DNA of 64,000 nucleotides from Viscum album. Its lineage: Eukaryota > Streptophyta > Magnoliopsida > Santalales > Viscaceae. The notes under the pieces are model-generated. The model was given only the letters and a program-made list of their open reading frames with translations. It did no database searches and had not been told where the DNA came from. The stretch covers positions 532,862,394 to 532,926,393 of the forward strand of contig OY728143.1 of assembly GCA_963277665.1 (NCBI GenBank), written 5' to 3'. Shown here in pieces: positions 12,088-22,565 of this stretch. The translations under genes and the position numbers were made by a program. Within the stretch, counting starts at the first letter, position 1, and each line of letters opens with the position of its first letter.

Positions 12088-12318
12088 TGAATCTTTATTC
12101 AATATTAATTAACCGAGATCACTTGTATTTAGAGACAATAATCTAAACATTTAGTTTCAAGAGGTCATATTGACCAATGGTCAGATAACAGTCAAAACCC
12201 AATGGTATCATTTTAATTATACTCATGTTATCAAATGAAATAGTTTTGTTGAGTATAAAAAATAAAATAACACACAAAATTAGGAAACATGATTTATTAA
12301 AAATTTTGGGTCGTTACA

Positions 12319-12335
12319 ATCTTCCACCCTTAAGA
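12319..12335 (-). promoter_or_regulatory. E3 polypurine tract
   Basis: The minus strand reads AAGGGTGGAAGAT immediately before the LTR start TGTAACGACCC, the expected place for the plus-strand primer. Confidence 0.75.
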
Positions 12336-13559
12336 AATTGCGTACTCACAATTTTTAAAATTGGGATTTCAAATTTCATTGAATGTCCCACATTGGAAAA
12401 GGAGTCAGTAAAACTATTACTTTAAAATAAATAAAGAGATGTTCAAAGGTCACCCGAGTTAATCCATACTAGGATTCCATGTAGGAAAACATGGACATAG
12501 AGGAGAAAACAAAGGGTCACGTTCTGAGGGAGAGTGATATAAAACATGATTAGGAGAACGTTAACAAAAAAATCAACAACTCATGATGTGTTAAACGGCA
12601 TTTAATTTCCCTGTAGAAAACGTTAACAGAAAACGTTTTTGTTTTACGTTCATTTTCATAGTTTTGAGGAATTCATTTACTACATAGAATTAAAACACAA
12701 TGAAATATATTTACCTTCAAGTAGAGTTTAATCCCGTAATAAGTTTCTTCCAAAAATAATCTTTTCTCCAAATGATGAGCATAAAAAAGGACTTGGTCTC
12801 ATCAAAAGCATAAGAATCATCTTCTAGAGAATCACATAATCCACAAAATATTAGCTATCTATTTCTTCTATCATTAAACATTATCACATAAAATATAATG
12901 TGTAAGATAAAACAACTCTAAATAAATAATGAATCCCATAGGAAGTGAAACTAGTTTTAAATCTCGAATGGTCCATGGTACTACCCAAAGTTCATCATAG
13001 AACATTCCATAAATAATTGTCCTTAAAATTACTCAAAATAAACCAAACTATTATTAAAACCCAATTATAAGACCGATCTCATAACATAGTCATCCAAGAT
13101 AGACATTATCGTTCATCTCCAAAGAACATCAACCACTCTTATCATCATATAAAAAAAGTAACTAACCTAATCACATTTTCCCCAAGATAGGTTAATCATT
13201 TCCATAAGTAACCTATATTAGCATAAGTTCACCTAAAATTCATCGATTCTTCAAAATATAAGTCAACCATTATTCCTCAAATAAAATACCGTAGTAATCT
13301 ATTTACCTCGATCATATATGGCTCCAAAAATAGTGAACATCTCCAAAATAATAATCATCTTTTAATCCCCTAATCATCTTTTTTTAAAGAAGAACAGCTT
13401 CACAACATCAACATGTGGTATATAACAATAGAATTTTTTCTTAATGACATAAAACCATCTTAGGTAGTGACTCAATGTTCATATAAAACATTAATGATAT
13501 GATCATAGGGCATGAACTAAAAACAACAACAACGTGACATAAAAAATTATTGCGAAGAA
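12336..13559. other. E3 interior without recognisable coding
   Basis: About 1.2 kb between the gag remnant and the polypurine tract. In an autonomous Ty3 element protease, RT and integrase (about 3.5 kb) would lie here. I see no catalytic motif in any frame, only A+T-rich sequence rich in ATCATC-type runs. Confidence 0.6.
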
Positions 13560-14122
13560 GTCAAATGTACTTTAGTCATCAAGATCCATCTCAGCATAGG
13601 ACTTGCATTTTTTCCTTGTCCTTGAAATTTTTTGATGCTCATCATGCTTCTCATCCCTTGCAAGAGAACATTGCATTGGATAATGTCTAAATTCTCCACA
13701 TTTACGACATTGTAAAGTATATGGGACATTTGATCGAACCTTATATTTATTCATCACATTACCCATTTTTTAAAGCAATTAGCTCTTTTATTCCCTATCA
13801 TCCCACACTTAAAACATCTCCCAGTTCAATTGTGACATTATCCTTGGTTCCTCTTCCCACACTTTTTGGAAAAAAGAAATTCGGTCTTATTTCCCTTATC
13901 AACTTTATCAATTGAACATCCTTGAGAATTTTTCTTCTTCTTCCTTGATGAATTTGGGCATTCAACTAGGTACCAATTATGAATTTTTAATTTTGATAGT
14001 TGGTTTGGCATAATCAAAATATGTTCAACTTGATCTCTCATCATCTCTATCACATTAATAGGGTAATCGTCACATTTCCTCTCACATTGGTTGTTGGGAC
14101 ATGTCCATCCATTTCCCTCCAT
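13560..14122 (-). pseudogene. E3 gag C-terminal remnant with zinc knuckles
   Basis: The minus-strand frame from 14122 has a Lys-rich basic stretch (SSRKKKKNSQG) and then, after two stops near 13835 and 13820, CFKCGMIGNKRANC at 13775-13816. That is a C-x2-C-x4-H-x4-C knuckle with Asn in the His position. A +1 frameshift near 13765 moves to a second frame (13766-13572) with a complete knuckle, CRKCGEFRHYPMQC, at 13668-13709, ending in an acidic AEMDLDD. Two knuckles plus a basic region match the RNA-binding end of plant Ty3 Gag. The capsid-type core is not recognisable upstream. Confidence 0.7.
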
Positions 14123-14630
14123 TGACTAAGAAAAGAAAGTATAATTAGGGGATTAAATACTTAGACAAAATTCATTAAAAGGAACCTTTATGGATATAAG
14201 GATAAAATTATAGAAGGAAATTATACCCTATCTTTTGATCCCCTTGGTTCCAATCTTGGTTATCCATGATCATATATTCTTATGTGAATCTTTATGTTAT
14301 TTTATCTTTGTTCCTTTAATAATGGTTTATACTAATCTTATGAATCTACCAAAGCATATCCCACAGGAGTGTCGTAACCAAGAGTGCAGCAAGGCCCATT
14401 GTATTGTACCATTTCCTGTTCGATTCTAGCTCAAAGCGGTGTTTTAGGGTTTTTCCCCTATGTACATCTATGTCAGAGCCACCTCTACCTGCTCGTATCT
14501 AGACAGGGATGTATTTGCTTGGAAAACCCTTACACAATACCCACCAAAATACCGATAATATTTCCTATATTAAAAAATTTCTATAGGGTTTTTCCTAAAG
14601 ATTAAATATCCTAATTTACACAAATAACTA
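14123..14630. other. E3 leader / decayed gag start
   Basis: Non-coding as it stands. The stretch near 14350-14520 (GTGTCGTAACCAAGAGTG, then AAGGCCCATT) is recognisable in the E1 interior near 24040-24110, showing that E1 and E3 share this internal segment. Confidence 0.5.
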
Positions 14631-14650
14631 AACCATCCTTTGATACCAAC
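14631..14650 (-). promoter_or_regulatory. E3 primer-binding site (tRNA-iMet-like)
   Basis: The minus strand reads TTGGTATCAAAGGATGGTT directly after the 5' LTR end. It closely matches the complement of the 3' end of plant initiator tRNA-Met (TGGTATCAGAGCCATGG). Confidence 0.85.
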
Positions 14651-15689
14651 TATATCATCCAGCCTTTTTATAACTTAACTTTTCATTACATTTTACAAAA
14701 TCAAGGATCTTTAAGGTTTAGTTTCTTGGAAAACAGGAACTTAAAACATGAAAACATAAAACATTCTTCTTAAACACTTGAAAGGCTTATCCTTATGTTC
14801 ATATTAGGTTCATTAGTGCATCTCATAACCTGGGGACATACATCAAATGAAAGGGTGAGCAGAAGGCCCAGTAAGGGAAACAATGGGAAACATTTAACAT
14901 GTGAACATGAGATACATCAACAATGTCACAGAAAAGAATATTAAGGCATGAGAAAGAAATCATGAGGAATATCATAATAAAAATATCGTATTTCATAAAT
15001 TGAAGATGTGGCTACAACATTGAATATTGATAATCATTTCCATTTCACCAAGGTCCATACCCAAGATGTCCTTAAAAATTTCCAAGGTTATTCACCAAGG
15101 CGTCGTTAAAAATGGCCATCTCTAGAGATTAAGTCTTTACCCAATGCATTGGAGCGCTATCAGGGTGCACCCTTAATTTGTCTTTATTATCATGTGATCC
15201 ACATATATCATCATCAATAATTTCATAATCAACACATATAGCAAAAATTAAATGTGTTTCATTTCATAATCATAACGTTTAAAAAACTGCTTTAAAGACA
15301 TGATCTTTATGTCACATTAAACCCATGGAAAGGGAAAGCAGGTCTCATGTATGTAAATCCCCGAATTTAAAATATAACATTTTGGTATATATGTTAATAC
15401 CAATTTATAAGAAATATATTTTAGTATTCACATAATAAAATAAATGAATTTTAGAATAAGAGAGATACATTATGGGAAGGAAATTCTGCAGCATAACGAC
15501 TATGTTACAAGGTTTTAGAAAACATTGGAAAGAGAGGGGACATGGGTCACCCACTCATAAATGATCCATAAAAATTAGGGGGACAGAATATAATGAATTT
15601 AAGAACATGGTAATGAAATTTGAATGATATACCATATGAAACAAAGAACTTGAAAGAAATACAAACAAATAAGATTTCTCTTATGATAA

Positions 15690-16330
15690 TTCGGCATCCT
15701 AACGACGTCACTTAGAACTTACACAAATGGATTGAAGAGATCAAATAGAGTCTCTCATCATATGAACATTAATGATCAGTATGATATATATAGATATCAT
15801 ACCACAACATAATAAAAAGGAACATGAAAGACATGACCCGAAAATATAATTTGAAAATGAGAAGGGTGAACGAATCACTTAAATATTTCGCAGCCTAACG
15901 GCGTCACTTAAACATAAAAAAAATGAATTGACGAGATCAAATAGGGTCTCTCATCAAATGAACATAATTGATCCGTATGGTAGATATAGAGATCATACCC
16001 TAAAATAATAAAAAGGAACTTGAACGACTTGACATGAAAATATATCTTGAAAATGAGAAGGGTGAAAGAACCCTTTAAAAATTCGGCAGCCAAACGACGT
16101 CACTTAAACATCAAAAAAATCCATTGAAGAGATCAAATAGGGTTTCTCATCATATGAACGTAAAAGATAAATATGATAGATAATTATATCATACCCAAAC
16201 AAAAAAATGAACTTGAAAGACTTGGCAAGAAAATAAAACATGAAAATGAGAAGGGTGATAGAATCCGTTACAAAAGTTTCGGCCACCTAACGGCACCACA
16301 TAAACATTCCTAAAACGAAATGATGAGAGT
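15690..16330. repeat. Tandem ~200-bp units in E3 5' LTR
   Basis: Three to four units each contain a run like GGCAGCCTAACG, then CGTCACTTAAACAT, GAGATCAAATAGGGT, CTCTCATCATATGAAC and a TGATAGATATAGAGATCAT segment. The same tandem block is in the partner LTR at about 9945-10590. The units differ by scattered substitutions. Confidence 0.75.
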
Positions 16331-16609
16331 AAGAGGGGATATCTCATCATATGAACATGAAAAAGGAAGTAAGAGGAATATAAAATATCATCCTCCAACA
16401 TAAGAACATAGATCATAAAATAAATGACTTAAAAGAGTGTATATGAAAAGAAAGAGAGAGTTTGGATCCCTTACCTTAAAACGTAACTATTAAAACTCAA
16501 AGGTTGGGACCTTGATGGATTGGGTGAACCTTGGGAGGACTCCTTGGGAGGTAATTAGACCAGAGCTTAGTTGGGGGAGAGTTGGGAGTCGAATGGATGA
16601 GAGGATGGC

Positions 16610-16625
16610 TTGGTATTTATAGGGA
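16610..16625 (-). promoter_or_regulatory. TATA box of E3 5' LTR
   Basis: The minus strand reads CCCTATAAATACC, identical in core to the copy at 10854-10872. As this is the upstream LTR it would have driven the genomic transcript. Confidence 0.75.
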
Positions 16626-17529
16626 AAGTGAGGGGACAAGGCATTAATGGCCAAGGGACACCTCATTCGTGGTATTGGAAAAACCATGGGCTTTCCCATT
16701 GTATTTGAAAATTGTATTTGCCACATGGGAGACTATACAATAATTCATCCCCTTTAGTCGACCATCCCTTAAAATATCTCAAGAAAAATCATGATGCAAT
16801 CATGACGTCCTTAAACATACCGAAACCCTAAAACTGTGTTTTTACTATTCATTGAAAATACAACTTATTCTAAAAACTCCCAAAATTTAACCTTAACCAA
16901 ATATCAATGCTATGATTTCAAAAATTAACTCCATTTTATAAAAATATTTTTCAAAACATTTTTATTTAATTTTTAAATAAATACACTATTCAATGAAAAT
17001 TCATTTTTTTCAGAAAAATCCCCAAAAAATACCTTAACATAATATCGATGCTCTGAGTTCAAAAATGTAATCCATATTATAAAAATAAGTTTCTAAATAT
17101 TTTTAATTAAATTTTTAATAAAACAATCACTATTCACATGAAAAAACTGATACTTGACTAATAATTTATAAAATAGTTATTTACTTATTTTATTGAATCA
17201 CATTACTTAATCAAAGTGCCTAGATTATATTAATAATTTCCTTAAGTGAGATTAATTATCCATTTGGAAACATTAATAATCCTATGAGTAAGATCACTAT
17301 TCATAATTTACTATTCATCAAAAATAATGTTGGTCTTATTAGACTCTAAATTTCGTACTAAACATTATTCTAGAAGACCATTTTTTGAAAATAATTATAC
17401 GTTTTCAATTATTTAAGGTTTACATCAACATTTGTTTAAAATATCCTTTCTCTAAAATTCACCAAAAATATGAATACAATATTTATCCGGACATTTGAAA
17501 ATTAATAAACATAGGATTACACAAGGCTG

Positions 17530-17799
17530 TTACAGTCTCCTTACATAGTCCCTTATCACACCAGCATAAGACCTAAGTGTAAGGTGTGCTAAGGTGAGAT
17601 AATCTGAGGGAGGCTCGGCCAACATCGCACGGGTAGTAATTTCTATCAGTTTGAACTTCTCGTGAAGGCGATTCTGTTCTAGCTTCACTCGATGATGTTC
17701 GTCCTGAGTTTGGTCCAATGCAAATCCCAGCGGTGCTACCTTCTTTCCAAGTACTGTTAGATGGGCTTCGATCGGTCCAAGACTACGGGGTGAGTCCAT
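17530..17799 (-). CDS. 89-codon open frame inside E3 5' LTR, function unknown
   Basis: An uninterrupted 89-residue frame lies about 230 bp inside the LTR start. The protein is charged and looks helical: KKVAPLGFALDQT, then EHHRVKLEQNRLHEKFKL with a possible heptad pattern, then LTLRSYAGVIRDYVRRL. No signal peptide or membrane segment is seen. The second LTR carries the same frame with no indel and one stop (11820-12087). The segment is also less A+T-rich than its surroundings. It could be an LTR-encoded small protein, or a captured piece of a gag N-terminal coiled coil or host exon. I do not recognise a family. Expression is unproven. Confidence 0.4.
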   Translation of the reverse strand: MDSPRSLGPIEAHLTVLGKKVAPLGFALDQTQDEHHRVKLEQNRLHEKFKLIEITTRAMLAEPPSDYLTLAHLTLRSYAGVIRDYVRRL

Positions 17800-18030
17800 T
17801 GAATATTCTTTCTATATTAATTAATCATGATCACTTATATTTAGAGACAATAATCAAAACATTTAGTTTCCAATGGTCATATTGTCAAATGTTCATATAA
17901 CAGTCAAAACCCAACGGTCTAATTTTAATTATACTCATGTTAACAAATGAAACAGTTTTGTTGAGTATAAAAAATAAAAAATAACAAAATATTAGGAAAG
18001 AATATTTATTCAAAATTTCGGGTCGTTACA

Positions 18031-18829
18031 TGTGACACGAGAAGATACTACACTGTGTGTACCCTGTGTACACGACGTGTACTCAAAAAGTTCATTTTTC
18101 TTCCCGAACAGAGGGACATACACGGCGTGTTTAAAATACTACACGGCGTGTATACTGGGTTTCTAGATAGTATGCCTCAGAAACATCCTCAGAACCCAAA
18201 AAATACCGAAAAACAACACCTAAGTGTCAAATTCTGACCCGTGAGGGCCCATACTCCCCTCAAATCAACGTTTGACATCTTATCTATTTTATAACAAAAG
18301 AAACGGTTAATGATCCACAAAATTCTGGTAAATGGGGGCCCATACTCCCCAAAAACCAAAGTGTGGCGTTCATTCAATAAACCATCTCATACAAAACTAC
18401 CCTATCACATATTAGGTAATTATCAACCAGCTATCACAACAACATGTTTTTCTAATACATCAACTATCACAACAACATGAAATTTCTAGTGTACCTACAT
18501 GCCATGAAACTATGCATGGAATGTGATTTCTAGCAAGTGGATAAATGATGCATGAGATGTCATACCCTCATCTCATCGAGTTGCAACTAGATAGAACTGA
18601 CTAATAAATTATAACAGCACAATCTCAAGTGTGTCACCCAATGGTTAAAACATATCAACTGTAAAACTTCTAAAATCAAGAAAATTTCAAAATACGAGGT
18701 AGAATGGCTTTTCCCTATACGTGGGTTAGCTACGACCGAGCACATCTTATTACCAACTACTGGTCCATCCTATCCCTGACTACGGATCCAAATAGTATGT
18801 CAAAGAAAATAACCCATGTGACACCACTT
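18031..18829 (-). repeat. E2 leader, distal part
   Basis: This is the continuation of the E2 leader beyond E3. It has perfect palindromes at 18069-18081 and 18140-18152 and near-perfect ones at 18049-18061 and 18119-18131. A second duplicated element, GGGCCCATACTCCCC, occurs near 18244 and 18335, about 90 bp apart. The remainder to 18800 shows no coding. Confidence 0.65.
18811..18826 (-). promoter_or_regulatory. E2 primer-binding site (decayed tRNA-iMet type)
   Basis: Three bases after the LTR end the minus strand reads TGGTGTCACATGGGTT. The first eight bases match the tRNA-iMet site TGGTATCA with one transition; the rest fits only with a gap. Position and start make it the likely PBS. Confidence 0.6.
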
Positions 18830-19562
18830 TGTAACGTCCCGGTTCCGGGTGCAACTCAATGGGTGCCCCGAACCCGGTTCACCACGTGACCTCAAAGGCA
18901 TTTCCCCAAATGCCAGAGGATGCTGACTAGCAGCGAGGGCCCAGGTCTGATAGTGGGGAAACTATGCCCTCATTTGTCAAAGTGTAATGCAATAGAATAC
19001 AAAATAAAACATACAACGAACGTTTTATGCAGTAAAACATACACAACTGAAATAAACAACTATAGTGGATACAACCAACAATATATAAATAATGATGCTA
19101 CATGTCTCAAGTTCTATGAAAACAACCAGAACATGTTTTAAATTAATACAGAACAAGAAAAGCAGAGTACAACAATATAATGCAAAACAGCTGGCCGCGG
19201 CATCGCGAGCCTTGGCTCGGTACCATGACATCCTACTCCTCAGCATCAATCATGTACCTATTTAGGGACTATTTCCCCTATCTACACCTGCAGCAACATA
19301 ATCTGTTTTGGCCAAAAAACATGACCCAAATAGGGTGTGATAAATATATCTCATTAGGCACCCACCAAAGGCCCGTGCCCAACTGCATGTAAGCATGCAA
19401 CAACAGTTTGCGATAGTAAAATGCGATAAAGAAAGAAGTACTTAAATGTAACCAACATAAAAGTTAAATTTCCATTTTTTTATTAACTTAATCAATTAAA
19501 TATTAGAAATCACCATATTTCATTTCTAAGTAAAAATTCCACGTCCTCATACAAGAAAACCC

Positions 19563-19760
19563 TTACCCTCAGGTAAGAAGAATCAAACCCGCAGTTATAG
19601 CCCTCAGGCGTAACATAATTTGACCTCAGGCGTAGGAAGTGTCGCCCTCAGGCACAGAAGTGAATCCCTGTTGCAAGAAAGGTTTCCCTTAGGCGAAATA
19701 ACTACAGCCCTCAGGCCAAATAGTGCAGCACTCAAATGCTAATCACAACATCACCCTCAG
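19563..19760. repeat. CCCTCAGG motif array in E2 5' LTR
   Basis: Eight copies of (G/A)CCCTCAGGC-type decamers near 19563, 19600, 19623, 19645, 19687, 19708, 19732 and 19752. This is the best-preserved version of the array. Confidence 0.85.
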
Positions 19761-20270
19761 GCTAAACAGGTAACCGGGCCATGCCAAACATGTCATTATG
19801 TAGTAAAAAAGCAATACCCCTTGAGGAAATTCTACAATTACTACTTTAAAGGCATACCCTCGGGTATTCGAGCCAAACAGCTAAATAGTGGAACCCACCC
19901 CTAGGGTGGTTCCGAATCCAAGCAAGGATCCCAAACAACATTTTAATATCACAATTAATCAACTATTCAATTATAGGTATTCAAAATAACCATGACCTCA
20001 TCCACAAGACACCCCAACATGGGTTCGTGGTATAAAAACACACAAAATGCACAGTAGTTGAAAAATTAACACCAAGCCACCTACCTTATATCCCAACAAA
20101 CGATATACTCGAACATAGGTTCCAAAAACGTCCAAGAATGACACAGATCTAAGGTAAGAAAAATTTCATTAAACCCAAAATAACTGCTGATAGAGAAAGA
20201 ATTGGTAAGAAACACTCCAGGGGAAGAGGGGGCTTCCCGCCAGTGCGACACTATTCATATAACGACATGA

Positions 20271-20480
20271 GTACACGACATGTACTCTTGAGTACACAGC
20301 ATGTACTATCGCCTAGCTGGCGGCTTCTCCAACGCCTTACTATTTTGGCCTCCCTAATGACTACAAGACGTGTAAAGGACCACTACACGACGTGTATTTG
20401 GTTCCTACACCCTTCATCTCTAGCATGGCCACACGCCCCGTGTACCCATCCCACATGGGCAAAAGTACACGACGTGTGGA
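20271..20480. repeat. Palindrome array in E2 5' LTR
   Basis: GTACACGACATGTAC at 20271-20285 and GTACACAGCATGTAC at 20292-20306 start 21 bp apart; TACAAGACGTGTA at 20362 and a perfect TACACGACGTGTA at 20384-20396 start 22 bp apart; a near-perfect copy is at 20466-20478. Confidence 0.88.
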
Positions 20481-20605
20481 CAATGTACATGGCGTGTACT
20501 TCCAAAACACAGTATTTTCACCATTTTCCATATTTTCCAAAAAACACTTAAGGAAATGAGAAATGAAGAAGCCCGTACCTCAAAAATAAGAACCGGGTTC
20601 TTACA

Positions 20606-21769
20606 ATCAAGATGGAAATGGACTTATTTGGAATTTCATGGAAGAAGTTAGGTGTGAACATGTTCATAGCTAAAAAAAGTAATACCAAACCCACCCAACT
20701 CAACCATTAAAGGTATGTAGATGAAATATGGGTAGAAAAGGATTATTATACATGTGCATATTTTATTTGGGACATTAATTTAAATTTTTAGTTACAAATT
20801 ATTTTTAATTTGGACTAAATTATTGTGATTAATTTTAATCCCTTATACTAATCATTTCTGTCAAAAATGAACAAGGTCATACTAGAATAAAAATATTAGA
20901 TTGAATAATATGGGATGTGTATAATTTTTTAATTTAAATTTATTGATGCATCAAAATTATGATCAGTCATAATCCGACAGACGAGAAAAAATAATGATGT
21001 CTTAATGTTGCAAAATAGTAAAAAAAAATTTATGATCTTATATTTTATTTCAAAGTGAAACTGATTCAAATGACATAAATTCTAATAATAGATATAATAT
21101 TAATATAATTTTATAATTTAAAGTATTTATAATATAATTTATCATTAACAATTATTACAAAAAAAATTAATTCTTACTGAAAAGATCAAATTTTCATTAT
21201 ATATAAAAAAGAAGTTTCTCAGATAAATCCCAAAAAATCATCCTTTGATAATTTTGAAATTAGGAATTAAAAACATGAGGTCTATTTTATCAAATTAAAT
21301 TTCAAAATGTTTATAAATTGAATTTAATTATTATATGTAGTTTATTAGATAAAACATTGTTTTTAATGATTGGCAGATTTTACCACTAATCTCAACATTC
21401 ATTTTCAGAATTTTTTATTTATATAATCTAATTATAAAAATATTTGTAAATTAGTTTTTAAGATTACTATATATATATAGGTTATAATTATCTCATTTCA
21501 TTTATAATATATTAATTAAAATCAATTTTATACAAAATCTGTTTTCCATGAATCGTATGTCATGTCGGTGTTGTTTGTAGTGCCAACCAGGTAGGTATTC
21601 TATGTAGTGCCAGAGAAGTTTGTATTTCATCAAATGGAATGTTGGAAATAATTTTTTTAATATATATATACATATATATATATATTAGTAGTTTCATGTT
21701 AAAATAATACTATTTCAATCATAAATTAATTTAAATAAAATAATTCTTATAAACTGAGGTTGTTAATTC
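20606..21769 (-). repeat. E1 3' LTR, second part
   Basis: It resumes the LTR interrupted at 1566 and matches about 28010-29127 (shared AAGTTAxGTGTGAACATG near the start, the 27-bp minisatellite, and the GAGGTTGTTA-type end). The two parts plus the 2.1 kb estimated left of the window sum to about 4.8 kb, the same as the intact partner. Confidence 0.75.
21560..21630. repeat. 27-bp minisatellite in E1 3' LTR
   Basis: Two full 27-bp units (21560-21586, 21587-21613) and a partial third, with the core GTAGTGCCAxCCAxGTAGGT. The same array is in the other LTR at 28927-29000. Confidence 0.75.
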
Positions 21770-21770
21770 A

Positions 21771-21783
21771 ACCCCCCTTAAAA
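21771..21783 (-). promoter_or_regulatory. E1 polypurine tract
   Basis: The minus strand reads TTTTAAGGGGGGT just upstream of the LTR start, the same layout as in E5 and E7. Confidence 0.75.
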
Positions 21784-22447
21784 TGGATTTTTACCTTGAA
21801 ATTCATATATGTAATAAATGTTTTAATACTCAAATGTTTCACTCTTAGAAACACAAGTCATTAAAATAGACACTAAAAATTTCTTTAAAATGAGAAATTT
21901 GAAACAATAACAGTCACCCAAATTAATCTATAACGGGGTTTCCACATATGAGAACATAGGTTCCGAGTGAATATTGGAAATACAAGAAAAGTGTAAATAT
22001 TTATAGGTATTGATAGATGTCATATACCTTAAACAATATAATGATTAAATAAAACATTAGGGACTTAATGTCGTAAATCTATAATGATTTATAAGGCCAT
22101 ATACTATATATATATATATATTAAGTTATTATGAATAGAAATTGTTTTACCAATTTCAGAGCAATGCATAATTCATGATGAATTTCTTCCAATAAAATTA
22201 ATTAGTTTGTTGTTCATTAACAAATATCTAAATAATACACTACCTAAGGGCTTGAATGTTCCAAAATTATTTTTTATTATTAATGAACTAATATACACAT
22301 TATGAAATAATAATTCAGATAATATAATAATAAGTCTAACTATATGCCTCTTATAAAAATCAACATGGATTTATCTACAAAAAATAAAATCACCACAACT
22401 ATTTTATTATAAATATTTATTAGAAAAATAAACCATTCATTATCTAG

Positions 22448-22565
22448 GACATCACATAGGCTAGTGGTTAGTTTGAAACCCTTATCATCCTTCGGCCACG
22501 GGTTGATGACCAATGGCCTTTCCAAACATGATTGGTTTTCACCTGACATACATGATGTAATTTTT
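22448..22565 (+). mobile_element. Candidate tRNA-derived SINE fragment
   Basis: In a less A+T-rich island, TAGGCTAGTGG matches a pol III A box at 10 of 11 and, 33 bases on, GGTTGATGACC matches a B box at 9 of 11. That spacing is tRNA-like. The unit ends near a T-run (ATGTAATTTTTTT). I found no target duplication. A minus frame over it (22340-22549) has no known domain. Confidence 0.35.

Larger units (their letters stand above)
8904..12318 (-). repeat. E3 3' LTR
   Basis: It aligns collinearly with 14651-18030 over its whole length, with many substitutions and small indels. On the minus strand it starts TGTAACGACCC (12318) and ends with a TATA-type terminus and not with CA. It holds a clear TATA box, a donor-like AAG|GTAAGG motif and an 89-codon frame near its start. 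Short frames such as 9076-9273, 9768-9989 and 10735-11040 (minus) are not supported by any domain. Confidence 0.9.
8904..18030 (-). mobile_element. E3: long-LTR Ty3-type element, gag remnant only, nested in E2
   Basis: Two LTRs of about 3.4 kb (8904-12318 and 14651-18030) surround a 2.3 kb interior. A tRNA-iMet-like primer site abuts the right-hand LTR and a polypurine tract abuts the left-hand one, fixing the orientation as minus. The flanking 5-mers are TGGGA (8899-8903) and TGTGA (18031-18035), 4 of 5 matching, consistent with a mutated target duplication. Only gag zinc knuckles are recognisable inside; no protease, RT or integrase is visible. It is therefore either non-autonomous or internally deleted. 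It interrupts the leader of E2 and must be younger than E2. Confidence 0.88.
14651..18030 (-). repeat. E3 5' LTR
   Basis: Partner of 8904-12318. It ends on plus with GGGTCGTTACA at 18030. It contains the same TATA box (16610-16625), donor-like motif (about 16470) and 89-codon frame (17530-17799, intact). Several short minus frames (15908-16093, 16104-16286) are near-duplicates of each other because they lie in internally repeated 200-bp units at 15700-16330. Confidence 0.9.
1567..20605 (-). mobile_element. E2: Ty3/gypsy chromovirus-like LTR retrotransposon, interrupted by E3
   Basis: Read on the minus strand the order is 5' LTR (18830-20605), primer site, leader (18031-18829 plus 8191-8903), gag, protease, RT, RNase H, integrase, polypurine tract and 3' LTR (1567-3573). 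That gag-PR-RT-RH-INT order defines Ty3/gypsy. The E3 insertion at 8904-18030 splits the leader. Both LTRs start and end with TG...CA versions. The 5-bp flanks are ATCGG (1562-1566) and ATCAA (20606-20610), matching at 3 of 5, compatible with a decayed target duplication. The pol frame is followable over most of its length but has many stops and at least one frameshift, so the copy is dead. The conserved segment after the integrase resembles the chromodomain-like tail of plant chromoviruses; the exact clade (Tekay/Del-like is my guess) is not settled. Confidence 0.9.
18830..20605 (-). repeat. E2 5' LTR
   Basis: Clean ends on plus: TGTAACGTCCCGG at 18830 and CCGGGTTCTTACA at 20605. It is 1776 bp, 231 bp shorter than its partner, because one segment is missing at 20231. 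It carries the motif array (19563-19760) and palindrome array (20271-20480). A plus frame at 20243-20551 runs through the palindromes and is not a gene. Confidence 0.92.
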
